A stretch of DNA of 64,000 nucleotides, from positions 3,229,600-3,293,599 of the forward strand of contig OZ017769.1 in assembly GCA_963969345.1 (NCBI GenBank). The letters are read 5' to 3'. Source of the DNA: Turbatrix aceti (lineage: Eukaryota > Nematoda > Chromadorea > Rhabditida > Panagrolaimidae). Under the pieces are notes generated by a model. It saw nothing but the letters and a program-made list of their open reading frames with translations. It ran no database searches and was not told where the DNA came from. Of the stretch, positions 1 through 10,128 are shown piece by piece. Position 1 is the stretch's first letter; every line of letters begins with the position of its first letter. The position numbers and the translations under genes are program-made.

Positions 1-285
1 ATTAAAAAAAAGAATGTCGTTGTTCCAATTTTTTGAATTTGAAGGAAAATGCGTTCAAAAATAACCCTTTGATTCCGTTTTTTTAAATCTGAACGACAAG
101 AGTTGTAAAAATGACGTTTTTATCACAATTTTAGAATTTTTAGGTCAAAAATTGTAAAAAAATGAATGTTTTTGTCCAAATTTTTTTATTTGACAGAAAG
201 TGTGCAAAAAACGTTTTTTCACCAATTTTTAAATCGTAAATCGTAGAATCGTAAAAAAAACATTAACCCAAAATCCCAATTTTAG

Positions 286-418
286 GCAAGAAATGAGAAG
301 AAATCCCCGCAAACCGCGAATCACACTTGCCACAGCCAAGCAAATCCTCCTGTCCGATCCGGCCAACAACCTCGAAGCCGCCAACGTTGGCCCTGCGGAT
401 GGATCTTCACCGACGTAA
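286..418 (+). CDS. 3'-terminal exon of an unknown gene entering from the left
   Basis: An acceptor (tttag at 281-285) is followed by an open frame ending in TAA at 416-418. It gives about 43 residues starting QEMRRNPRKPRITLATAK and ending in PADGSSPT. Codon choice is GC3-rich (GCC, AAC, CTC), like the other genes here and unlike the flanking A/T-rich DNA. Bases 1-285 look like intron: A/T-rich, with runs of T and A and no coding signal. No domain is recognisable in so short a tail, and the upstream exons lie outside the window. The opposite-strand frame over 229-465 is less convincing. Confidence 0.5.
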
Positions 419-792
419 TCATCACACGTAATTGCGCTCCCACAATCATGATTTGCGATTTCCAATCCACCCCTCCCCCCACACCCACCGATCGTTGTGC
501 TGAACGCTCGCTTCGGGTTGCATCACCCAGGTTGCAGGCAGGCAGGCAGCATCGATGCGTGTCGATTGCCCTTCGCCTCGCCTATGGCGTTTTTTTCTCT
601 TTCCTCGATCGGATGGACCCGCCCCCAAGTTTTTTGTAATCTTATTTTTTTTGATGATTGTATGTTTTTGTGCTGTGCGCGGAAACGAATGAATGAGCGC
701 GCACGTGCCCTGATACCGTGACGTGACCGGTTTGCGCCAGTTGCAGCGGCTGACCGCAGGCGGGGGCTTCGCCTCGGGCGAAGTCGAAGCCC
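419..792. other. Intergenic, upstream of the collagen gene
   Basis: No gene is supported here. The stretch is pyrimidine-rich around 465-485 and T-rich around 590-660. It probably contains the 3' flank of the preceding gene and the upstream regulatory DNA of the collagen gene. Short frames on both strands have no family signature. Confidence 0.5.
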
Positions 793-800
793 AATAAAAG
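793..800 (+). promoter_or_regulatory. TATA-like box of the collagen gene
   Basis: AATAAAAG lies 50 bases before the collagen ATG, with a short pyrimidine- and purine-mixed leader between. The position and A/T core fit a TATA-type core promoter. That it functions as one is inference. Confidence 0.4.
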
Positions 801-842
801 GCCCGACTACCCAGGCAGAGAAGTCAAGCACACCTCCCAGCG

Positions 843-1835
843 ATGTCCCGTATCCTCATCGGCGTCGTTACCGCCGGCGCGGCACTCGCCATCGTCGTCT
901 CCCTCGCCGTCGTTGGCTCGCTCATCTCGGAAATCAATACCTTCCGCGAAGAAGCTGCCCTCGACCTCCTCGAATTCCGCGAGTTCGCGAATGACGCGTG
1001 GACCAGCATGATGGAAGTCAACCGCCTCCACAACAGCGGTCGCGCCAAGCGTCAGTACGATGCCGGAGTCTCCGGCGGCTCTGCCTCCGCGGCTGTCAGC
1101 TCCGGCCCGGCGTCCAAATGCGCCCCGGGTCCCCCCGGCCCGCCCGGCAAGCCCGGTCTCAACGGAGACGACGGAGCCCCCGGTGAACCGGGTAAGCCCG
1201 GTCTCGCAGGAGTCGCACTCCTCAACCCTCAGGGCGATGGTGGATGCATCAAGTGCCCCGCCGGTCCCCCCGGCCCTCCTGGACCCCTCGGCCCCGCTGG
1301 TACTGCCGGCCCCGACGGAAACCCCGGCCCCGATGGCAACCCTGGTCTCGACGGAACTGCCGGACCCCCCGGTCCTCCCGGAGACAAAGGCCCGGATGGC
1401 GCTCCTGGCAACGCTGGACCCCCCGGTGCTCCTGGCGAATCCGGTCAGCGTGCTCCCGCTCTCCCCGGCCCGAAGGGTCCTCCCGGACCTGCCGGCCCCG
1501 CTGGACCCCCCGGCGGTCGTGGAAACGACGCGACATCCGGTGCCCCCGGCCCTGCTGGTCCCGCTGGACCTGCTGGCAACAACGGAGCCCCCGGCCCCGA
1601 CGGACAACCTGGAGCTGTAAGTTTTACTGCTTATCTCATTTTTTTGGGTCAAATCATCTAATTTTCCCATTTTTTTCAGCCCGGAGGCCCTGGTGTGCCC
1701 GGCAGCGATGCCGCCTACTGCCCGTGCCCGCCCCGCAGCGGCGAAGCTGCTGTCAGCGGCGGCGGAGCGTCGCAGGGCGGCTACAGCCCCCCGGCCCCGG
1801 CTGCTCAGACTGGCTATCGTCGCCGACACGCCTAA
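843..1835 (+). CDS. Cuticle collagen (col family)
   Basis: Two exons, 843-1616 and 1680-1835, with a 63-nt intron (gtaagt...ttttttcag), give 309 residues. Residues 1-30 form a signal-anchor helix ([20 protein letters not shown]). A basic RAKR site near residue 62 fits the subtilisin-type cleavage site of nematode cuticle collagens. Interrupted Gly-X-Y blocks follow (about residues 98-265), flanked by paired cysteines. The tail after [10 protein letters not shown] carries a GYRRR motif. These are the landmarks of secreted nematode cuticle collagens, which trimerise and are cross-linked into the exoskeleton. A polyadenylation signal AATAAA lies at 1935-1940. The long antisense frame over it is only the mirror of Gly-Pro codons. 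I cannot tell which col subfamily member this is. Confidence 0.95.
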
Positions 1836-1940
1836 ACCCGACCACCTGGGTACTGTTGGTCTTCGAGAGTCTGCTGCTCTGGTCTTCGGCGTCTATCTTG
1901 CCCACCACCTCGGCCCGTTGCCATCGAGCACGACAATAAA

Positions 1941-2275
1941 GAGATTCTAAACACAATTTTGCCTCTGGGGGAGATAAGGGATCACAAAGAACCACCGCAT
2001 ATCCGTCAAAAAAACCGGCGAATATGTACATAAAACCCGAGTCCATTATGCAACATAAAAAAAACTGGTTCGCGCGCCAAGGTTGCGAGTAACATCCATT
2101 TGGGCTGTTACTCGTTTTTCGTATCTAATTAGAAGCTGACTTGCGGAAAAAGCCTGTTAATCTTCTTTTTTGGGGTAACGTCAATTTTATGGGCTGACAG
2201 CGATGCGGGAGATTTGAGATTTTACCTAAAGAAAGACATGAAACCAGTCAAAAAAATATGTAATCAACGGCCTTG
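1941..2275. other. Intergenic, no gene seen
   Basis: A/T-rich 3' flank of the collagen gene. The only structure noted is a hairpin with 9-bp arms (CGAGTAACA / TGTTACTCG, 2086-2114). No coding exon is supported. Confidence 0.5.
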
Positions 2276-2466
2276 CCCAGGGGTTGAGTAAAACCTTGCC
2301 AAATACATCCGTCACACTTCGGTTACACCTACAGTAGGTCGTTTCGGTTCAAAAGATGACATGTTGACCTTCAAACCGAAAGATAAAACGATAACGGCCA
2401 AAGTGTGACTAATGTATCGTTAACGGAAACGTAAAAGGTAAAAAGTTTTACTCAACTACCCAGCGG
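2276..2466. mobile_element. MITE-like hairpin element
   Basis: The two ends are imperfect inverted copies. The left end reads GGGTTGAGTAAAACCTT then ACATCCGTCACACTTCGG. The right end, reverse complemented, reads GGTAGTTGAGTAAAACTT then ACATTAGTCACACTTTGG. The middle is also self-complementary (TTTCGGTTCAAAAG / CCTTCAAACCGAAA). The whole ~190 bases would fold into one long stem, as many MITEs do. It has no coding capacity. No target-site duplication is clear, so the superfamily is unknown. Confidence 0.6.
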
Positions 2467-3869
2467 GGGCCAAAAAGGAGACAAACATCAGAATTTAGGC
2501 CAAAACACAGCTCAGCCCTAGGCCAAAGCCGAAATGATAAAAAAAAGAACAAAAACAACAAAGAAATTACCGAAACAAAAAAAAAGAGAACGTAACGTTC
2601 AAAAAATCATGTTGATAACTTTGATCATAACTCAAAATCGTGCCGAGATACCAGGCGATCGTAATTTGAAATCGTTAGCTTTTTACCGTTTTTTCGTTCC
2701 GTTTTTGTTACTTTTGAAATTTACGGTCGTTATCTTTTTACTGTACTTTTTCTTATTTTTGTAATTTACGACCCTTACATTTTTACTGTATTTTATACCA
2801 AATTTTATAACAATGGTTTTTTCGTTATCTTGCAACGAATTTTTGCACAAAAAGTTTTGGAAAGTTTTTTCTGTTTGCTTTTCGACTTTTTTTTTGCCTT
2901 TTTTAAGCCCATTTTTTAGTCACGGGTTATTTTTCGCAAATCCCAATTTCATTCCCAGCCTCCGAGAATGGATGCAATCTATGATCTTGGAACCCCTATG
3001 CTTCCTTCCTTTCTGCTTTTCACGTCGTTGTTCAACACCACAGTTTAGGCCCAGCACAACCTGCAGGTGCCTGTAACAACCAAGAAGCAGTGCAGCAGTT
3101 GCCCATTTATTATTCATCGACCGTTCTAAATTCTATCGTCATGTATTGACACAAGCACAACCACAACCTCCCCTCTTCTCCATTCCATTCCCAAACCCTC
3201 CCAAAAAAGAAGGCAATCAATAAATATCACAGTTAGTCAGTTTGTTGGTTTCAATTGAGGTCCGTGACATTTTCAAATTCCACCGGAAGCAAAAACCATT
3301 AGTCTAAAATGATTCTTCGAGAGTGGATGCCGCACACTTCCGTTATTTTTGTTCGCTTTGCTTGATGACGCACATTTCATCTTTTTGGCCTCTTTAAAAG
3401 ACGAAAAAAACTAATGAGCTATCGAAATTCATCCATTTTGCCCTGGCCTCTGACACCAAAAGCCAGAACCCTCCCCCGGTCGTCTGGGAAGAAAGAAGAA
3501 CACATGACGCCGAAAACACAGGATTAGGCCAAGTCAGGAGGCCTTGTGACCGTTTCCGGTCCTTTGGCGCACGTTTTCGTTCTCTTTTTCTTGGCACCGT
3601 TTCAAACTAATTGCACCCAAGTCCATTCATGAACACACATTCAATAGAGGGCAGGGGCGGCAAAAATGTTGGTTGGTCTATAATACAAACATTTTTGTTT
3701 CCTGCAATTATTATACGACCTTTTACAAAAAACTGGCACCGACCGAAAAACCCGTGTGGCCTATTTTACTATGGTCAGGGTACAAATATGTATGTATTCT
3801 TATCTGCTTGTTTACCCGACAAAAATACATACATGGACACATATTTTTGAGGGGTAAGCGATGACGATG
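2467..3869. other. Intergenic with a dispersed-repeat copy, no gene supported
   Basis: Positions 2585-2790 hold a copy of a dispersed repeat (GTAACGTTCA...GATCGTAA...TTTACG) that recurs at four other places in the window. Around 3040-3225 a weak coding-like stretch is followed by AATAAA at 3221, which might be the 3' end of an unseen gene, but no exon can be defended. The rest is A/T-rich. Confidence 0.4.
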
Positions 3870-3907
3870 AGCCGGTGGTATCAATTACCGCTTCGCTACC
3901 ACCGGCT
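3870..3907. repeat. Perfect hairpin, 11-bp arms
   Basis: AGCCGGTGGTA (3870-3880) and TACCACCGGCT (3897-3907) are exact inverted copies around a 16-nt loop. A second, longer hairpin lies 32 bases further on. Confidence 0.8.
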
Positions 3908-3938
3908 GGCTGACTACTGGTGTTATAAATCACGCGGT

Positions 3939-3987
3939 CCGTGATGCACCACGAGAATGATTGCGTGGTGGTGGTGGTGCATCACGG
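3939..3987. repeat. Perfect hairpin, 14-bp arms
   Basis: CCGTGATGCACCAC (3939-3952) and GTGGTGCATCACGG (3974-3987) are exact inverted copies with a 21-nt loop. It pairs spatially with the hairpin at 3870-3907. Whether it is an RNA gene or a transposon end is unknown. Confidence 0.8.
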
Positions 3988-5358
3988 GGTCTACCGGACA
4001 CCGAGAAGGACTATTTCCATTTTATTTCCGGACGGGGCGCTCCCTTTCCATCTTCCATGGTTCTCAGCTACCGACCTAGGCCTATGTACGTAGGTGGGTG
4101 GATTACGTTATCGAGTCCCGGTCCGTTCATAGATCGGGCTTCCTTCCCATTCTCGTTGGCCCTGCACTTTTAAACGCAAATAGCAAATTTAAAAGTGCCA
4201 CAGGTGTAAATAAAGGTAGGCAGTCGTGGGTGGCTTCAATTCCCCATTAAAAAAGTCAAAGTGCCAAGAAAGGTTTCTCAGCCCTCCCCCCACACCTTAT
4301 CTGGATGGATAACAGGTGAGGTCGTTGGTTGCCCGATGACTTATGTATCTGCCGGCCAATGAGGTGTAAGAAAGCACCCCATCGTTGACACCAAAAATGG
4401 AAAACAAGTTGCTAAAACAAGTGTTCAGTGACCTTTGAAAACTGAAAACTGTCGCGTGCCAGTATTCTCGGTGCAAAGCAGCATAAAAATGACCCAGTGA
4501 TAAATTGGAAAAAAACTGCATAAAAATAACCTCATTTGGAGGTGGTTGACACCTTAGCTGGTGAAACTAAAAATATTCAGCAGCATAAATAGGTGTGGTT
4601 GCTTCGAGTATTTCACGTGAAAAACAGCGCTTTTAGGATGAAAAATGTTTTTCGAACATAAAAAACTTTTTTATGTCAAAAATTGTTTTTGAAATTAAAA
4701 AAAATTATTTTGGACCAAAATTTTTTTTAAACTAAAAAAAACATTTTTAGGCCAACAGTGGTTTTTTCCGCAAAAAAATGTTTTTAGGCCAAACAATTTT
4801 TTTTGGTCAAAAATACAAAAATACGTTAGATGAATAATCTGAGCCAGCCTACCTAAAATTATCACTGCTTCACATTCATTGTTCCTAGAGCACGCAAAGT
4901 TCATCCAAAACAACAAAAATCGACCTTTCAAAAACATCCGACCACAAAACAGCACCCACCCCCTACCTATTGACCTAGGCTTATGTTAGTAGAAGCAACA
5001 AAAAACAATCCACGACGACAAGCGAAGCTCAAAAAAACTGTCATCGGCTTATGTTGTTCCACCGACTAAGCCTACGGTGACTATGTCAATTCGAAGTCAG
5101 TCACAAACAACATTAGCAGAAAAAAAGCCACGAAATCCCAGATCAAAGGTTGCTATGCTCGCTCGTTCCATGGCACTAAATAACAAACACCTTTGCGCCT
5201 TTTTAAAATACATTAGGAGGAAGATATAAATTTCTAAAACTTTGTAAATCCCCTTAAAATCCTAGCAGCTAGTAAAATGCTCTGCCGGATGGATGGATGG
5301 ATGACGGCATGTGGGAAGCAGGTGGCAGACCAAGTGCTATCCCTAAAAAGCGCCACAG
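3988..5358. other. Intergenic, no gene seen
   Basis: Short frames occur on both strands, but none has coding-like composition plus splice sites. 4620-4960 is dominated by runs of A and T resembling the long introns elsewhere in the window. Confidence 0.45.
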
Positions 5359-5514
5359 ACGCCGCAAAACGAACGCACAACACAAAATGATGACGGCACC
5401 GTCCAGAATGGCTTGCCATCATCATTGCACGCCGACAACGGATGCTACTACGTGTCGGAAGCATCTGCAATTAGTCAACCAATATACGCCACTCTGGACG
5501 GCACTTTGGCGTAA
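5359..5514 (+). CDS. Possible 3'-terminal exon of an unknown protein
   Basis: After a weak acceptor (ccacag, ending 5358) an open frame of 51 codons runs to TAA at 5512-5514. It begins TPQNERTTQNDDG and ends YVSEASAISQPIYATLDG plus three residues. Codon use and residue mix look protein-like, and an in-frame stop sits just upstream of the acceptor. AATAAG at 5536 could serve polyadenylation. No upstream exon was found, so this may be a fragment. It converges on the minus-strand gene at 5648-5893. Confidence 0.3.
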   Translation, partial: TPQNERTTQNDDGTVQNGLPSSLHADNGCYYVSEASAISQPIYATLDGTLA

Positions 5515-5647
5515 AAATTGCCAGACTTACAAACAATAAGGAAAAAATGTTCGCAAACCAGATAAAAAAACTTGGAGGAAAAGTTTATTTATTTTCGGCG
5601 GTGTTGGTCTTGGAAGGTCAAAAATCAGTCAGTACCGTAGTCTCATG

Positions 5648-5893
5648 TCAGTACTCTTCGCCCTGGGGCTTGACGTGTTCGCCGTGGACATTCTTGACTC
5701 CAGCTCGGAGCAATTCGACTTCGTCCTTGATTTGGAAGGCAACCACCGGAGCCGTCACCCGATTCGGCGGAGGCGCAGGTGAGGGATTGCGATGCTTGGG
5801 CTCCTTTTCGGGAGCGTCGATTCGGACGTGGGCATCCTTGTTGCGGGTCGCACCACTCGTCAGGATGCTGTTGGGGGCGGCAGCGGAATCCAT
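5648..5893 (-). CDS. Small protein of unknown function, 81 aa
   Basis: A single coding exon runs from the ATG at 5893 to the stop at 5648. It is preceded directly by a strong acceptor (tttttttcag, two bases before the ATG). On the same strand a donor gtgagt near 6307 suggests a 5' UTR exon at about 6308 and a ~410-nt UTR intron. The protein is hydrophilic and proline-rich in the middle (EPKHRNPSPAPPPNRV). It has no signal peptide or membrane helix, and its C-terminal half is acidic/basic mixed (FQIKDEVELLRAG). A minus-strand AATAAA lies about 55 bases after the stop (near 5590). I recognise no family. Confidence 0.6.
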   Translation of the reverse strand: MDSAAAPNSILTSGATRNKDAHVRIDAPEKEPKHRNPSPAPPPNRVTAPVVAFQIKDEVELLRAGVKNVHGEHVKPQGEEY

Positions 5894-7957
5894 GGCTGAA
5901 AAAAAGAGCTTTTTTGATGCTTACTTTTTTTTGCCTGCAGTCCTGCGCACAAATAAGCATCACAAACACGCAAGAAGCAAGGAGTGAAGAAGCGGTGTGT
6001 GGAAAAGGGTGGGTGAGAAACAAACGAAGCAGGGCGAGGCGACGGCCGCGGCGACGGCTGCGGCCACGGCCGCCGCAGCCGAGATACACGATGAAGCCCA
6101 GCGGGCGGAGACAAGACTACGGCCCGTCTGGGCATGCAAATTACATATTGCGCTGCAGCAGCGATCCTTTTTGGTATCATAGAACAACAAAGTAAAAAAG
6201 GCAAAAGAACACAAAAAGAAAACATAAAAGTAAAAGTAAAAAATTGCACTTTTTTATCGTCGTTGCAGCATGTCTCCTTTTTCGACGACTGAATCAAAGT
6301 AAACTCACGGCGATCGATCGCGGTTGTCGTCGTCGTCGTTCGTCAACAGAAAAGACAGGACATGACAGAAGAGAAGAAAAAGATCAAATAAAGGACAAGT
6401 GGAGACAAAGAGCAGTAATATTTCTGCAATTATTTGTTTCATCCCCGAAAATGAAAAAAAAATGTTTTCCCGCGCGATTTGCATCGTAACGCGAACTTGC
6501 AGAAAAACGCGGTCTCGAGAAGAAAAAAAATACGAACACCAAAAAAAACTGTTTTGATCGTTTCTTTCGCGTTTTTGACTCAAATCGAGGTTATTTTGCC
6601 AGATTTGTGCTAGAAAGCAGTGTCTGGTGCACTGAAAGGTCAGGTCACACTGCTCTCCCTCTTTCAATGCTCGTGCACCAAAAAGCGAGCGTAGAACACA
6701 AAACAGTTCAGTTCCTCTTTACCCGGCGCGTTCATCGGATATGGCGCTATAGTCATCCATAGCCGTTCGTACGCAGGTCATAGACATCCGACAAGTCGCT
6801 AGGCGACTATTGACAGGCATTATATGCCGATCTATCATAGATAAAATGCCGCAAAGAAACAAACGCAAAAACGTAGACGAATACCATTTTTTTAAACCAA
6901 AAACAGTTTTGGTTTACGTCATCGCATTCATTACTGTAGACGTGCATAGAAACCAGAAACAATTTTGTTTGATGCATGATTTTTTCTGTGATTTTTGACT
7001 GATGCTTTTTTTGTAACCGGGAAAAAGTACAATTGTATCGTTGGTTATGTTTTTTTCGTTATTTTACATAATCTTTTGTGATGACGAAAATTCACATAAA
7101 ATCGAATGTCGTAAAATAGTACGTCATAAAGTTTCTAGAAACCGACGAAACAGAAAGGATCAATTGACCAAAAAGATCAAAATGAAATTATGTCATTCTT
7201 CTTGGTGCAAAAATGTCTAGAAACCAAAACACAAAACGCAGGGAGAATTCTCCATGACAGAAGCGCATGACCTGTCTGTCGGATGAGTCAAGCGCTCGGG
7301 TAACCGCTGTAACCTGCAGTTGTGTCTGGCAAACTGGTGTCTCGTGATTCAGCGACGAATACGCACATCAAACGCGAATTTTTTTTTGCGAAATTTTGTC
7401 GATTTTACCAATAATTTGTGTTTGTTTTATTCGTTAAGAATTTTGTGTTCGTTTTATCTGTTTTATCTGTTCAGAAATATGTTCGCAGTCGTTCGCAAAC
7501 AATGCGAGCAACTTCGAACAAATTAAAAAATTTAGCGAAATCTATTCGAACGAATGCAAACGTTCGGTCATCCCTTTTTGCGGTTAAAACAGAATTCATT
7601 CGACGAAACAAATTACCGTGGTTCATGATTATGTTCGATGCTCACATAATTTATAACTGACACTCTGTTGACGCCTTCTGATCACGATCCACGTGATTAG
7701 GGATCCAAAACTTTTTTTATTTTCTGTTCTTTGACACTGCTTTTACCGTCACTCTGATCACAGTTCTTTGCCGCAGATTTGCAAGATCGGGCCGATTAAT
7801 CGGGGACAAAAAAAGAATGATTTATTTTTCTCGAGTCAGACATTTATTCACTTGACGAGTAAATAATAACTGTCATTTTCGCACTTGGAATGGATGTAAT
7901 TTTTTTACGTAATCAAAAAAATTTAAAAAGGCATGGCGGGATTTTTGCCAACTGAGT
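5894..7957. other. 5' UTR/promoter region, then intergenic DNA
   Basis: The first ~450 bases are probably UTR intron and promoter of the minus-strand small gene. They contain a GC-rich hexamer-like stretch (GCGACGGCTGCGGCCACGG, 6030-6085). From 6650 to 7950 no gene is supported. 7660-7830 resembles 9690-9850 (both contain TTTGACAC...TTTTACC..CA..CTGATC), so the P-loop gene between them is flanked by related DNA. Confidence 0.4.
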
Positions 7958-9140
7958 TCAAAATCCTTCAAATTTCCGTGTTTCATTGTTTCCGTATTCT
8001 ATTTCGTAAAGATTAAAATTTTGGTCGTGAACATCAAATTTCACCGGCAGTAGGGTCAACAGTTTCTGGTTGCTACTGTCAGCATCTATGAGGGTCTCAT
8101 ACTTCAAGTAGTTGACCATGCTGTTGATCAAGGTCGATTTTCCGGCTCCCGACGGTCCGACTAGCAGGATGTTAAAATTTTGTTTGTTAGCAATTTTTGA
8201 ACTTGTTTTTTCATTAACTAAATTAAATACAAAGTAAATATTATGTTTAAAAATTGTATGAAAGAAATCACAAACCTTCAGATGTACAAGGATCACTCAT
8301 CGGAAGTTTTTGAACGTATTTGTTATTTCTAGTTTCTAAAAATGTACCTAGATAAAATATTGTACAATTATTATAAAAAAAAATATTACCTGCATACAAT
8401 CTGCAAAATGCATTATACAAACCCGAGGGATCAAGCCAAACATTTGGGGGAACAAAACAATTTTGACCCGTAAAACGCTGTTTTTTTAAACAATCGTTGA
8501 TCTGAGCTTGAACGTAGTGCTGTGCAAATGGCCTAATGAGTCGATAGCTTTCCTGGTAGGTCGGTCGAAAATCGGTAGCAACAGGCTCAGATGTAGCATA
8601 GTAATGATCAAAAGAAACGGATTCACCATTCATTAAATGCCAATTTACAAGGATTTTTCTTTTTTGGAATGTTACGTTTTCCAGGTACGCAGATTTGTTC
8701 TAAACATTTTTTTGTTATTTAAAATTTAAAATTTACATATTTGTAAGATACAAACCAGTGTGTTGTCGTCAAAACAAGGCAATCGTGCAACAACGGCATA
8801 ACCGTAGTACACCTGACGATCCCGAAAGCAAGTTCTGTGGGTAAAAGTATAATGGACGGCAAACTCGGTACGCTGAGCCACGTTAAAGAACTCACGAGTT
8901 TCTGACGAGCATTGAGCAAGGAATGCTAGCTATAAAAGTTTGCTCCAGAGCAAAATGAATATTTTATAGTAAACTTACAGTAATCCATCTGTTGTCTTCA
9001 AAAATCTTGGACAAATCATCAACGACATGATGAGGTCTGATAAAAAAGCAATAAGTAAGTTCGTTATGATGTTCACGACGTCGATCTCGAGCAACAAACG
9101 GAATTTTTCCATCTGTACAAGAAACAAGAGGGCGTACCAT
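7958..9140 (-). CDS. P-loop GTPase-family protein with truncated G domain
   Basis: Five exons (9140-8979, 8929-8756, 8699-8390, 8347-8276, 8217-7958) join with consistent phases into about 326 residues. The start is secure: an in-frame TAA lies just upstream of the ATG, after a ttttcag acceptor. Residues 1-240 are unrecognised but protein-like (FFNVAQRTEFAVHYTFTHRT; SYRLIRPFAQHYVQAQINDC). The last exon has a textbook Walker A, NILLVGPSGAGKSTLINSMV, followed by NYLKYETLIDADS, as in a metazoan/fungal family of large AIG1/septin-like GTPases. In that family a GQSAT-type G2 region, DTPG and NKxD motifs follow. Here a TGA stops the frame right after EIEYGNNETRKFEGF, so G2-G5 are missing. It is either a relic or a regulatory stub. 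Confidence 0.7.
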
Positions 9141-9866
9141 TTTTTTTTATCTGAAAAGTATCGAAATATTACTTCGAAAACAAATACGTTTTTTTTTAAG
9201 AATCATAAAAATAAACTGTGTTCTTTATTTAAAAAAACACTTGTTGATGAATCGGAGAACAACTCTGTTTCCGAAAATGCCGTTGCGTTGCAAACTACCC
9301 CCATGCCGGACATATTTGCCGGCACTGTTTCTGGAAAATTCCAGAGTGTATCCTCGCTGCCGCGGCCGCGACACTCTTCGTGTGACATGCGCGCGGCATT
9401 CACACCTTATATATCAAGTGTCGACATTGTGTCATATATGAACTGATTTGAGATGAACTGTAAATCCGATCCATTTAGACAATAAATCCGTAAACTGAGC
9501 TTTCAATTTTCATTTATTTACCGCATTGAAAGTTTTTTTTGTTAAATGTGACTTTCATCCAAAAAAATTGCATCGTTTATGAGATTTTATTTCAAATTAG
9601 AATGTTTATTTACTGTGATTCTCGATGAACAATGCTGACATGAGTGATAACTGTTGTGCATTTGTGTCTGTTTTTATCCAGATCGACGTTAGTAGAAATC
9701 CAAAACATTCAAAAACTGTGATTTGACACCATTTTTACCATCATTCTGATCTGAGTGCCTCACAGAAGACAACTGCAGGACCCTAAGAACCTTTCACGCT
9801 GCGTGGCGCGGCGTTAAAAAAAATCATTTATCTCGCGGTAAAGCGTTTCTTTCTATCCATGTGGCC
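9141..9866. other. Upstream region of the P-loop gene
   Basis: Contains the acceptor used before the P-loop gene's ATG and a GC-rich stretch (9280-9410) with an open minus-strand frame of 66 codons. That frame could be an untranslated or alternative first exon but is not joined in frame to the start exon. No other gene is seen. Confidence 0.35.
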
Positions 9867-10128
9867 ATGGTTCAACGCCAAAAGATATTCAACGGCAATG
9901 AGGACAACAAAATCTTACTTCCAACTGTTAGTGAAGACAAATATCGTTTGCAAGGCTGAGCCAATATTTTTATCGAACATTTGTATGTAAAAAATGACCG
10001 ACTGATTTATGTGATATGGTTGTCGTCTATTTACTTTTTCCATGACGACTCGTCTTTGCCATTTGTCATCCGAAACTTCGGGGAACCAATGAAGGACTTT
10101 TTTATCCAGGTCAAAGCCTGGGAAAAAG
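9867..10128 (+). pseudogene. Degenerate coding fragment
   Basis: From ATG 9867 the frame reads MVQRQKIFNGNEDNKILL and stops at a TGA after EDKYRLQG. It then continues in the same frame with strongly protein-like sequence (IFIEHLYVKNDRLIYVIWLS; DSSLPFVIRNFGEPMKDF) up to a good donor (ggtatg at 10129). The pattern suggests an exon of a decayed gene with one nonsense change. No family is recognised. The similarity of flanking DNA to the far side of the P-loop gene hints that the two belong to one duplicated unit. Confidence 0.35.

Noticed and set aside
807..1829. 340-codon open frame antisense to the collagen gene
   Set aside because: It is the mirror of Gly-Pro-rich codons (GGN/CCN read back as Ser/Gly/Ala/Arg), crosses the collagen intron and has no splice or start logic of its own.
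7268..7310. CGGATGAGTC...CTCGGG as a hammerhead ribozyme core
   Set aside because: The invariant CUGAUGA and GAAA pieces are not both present.
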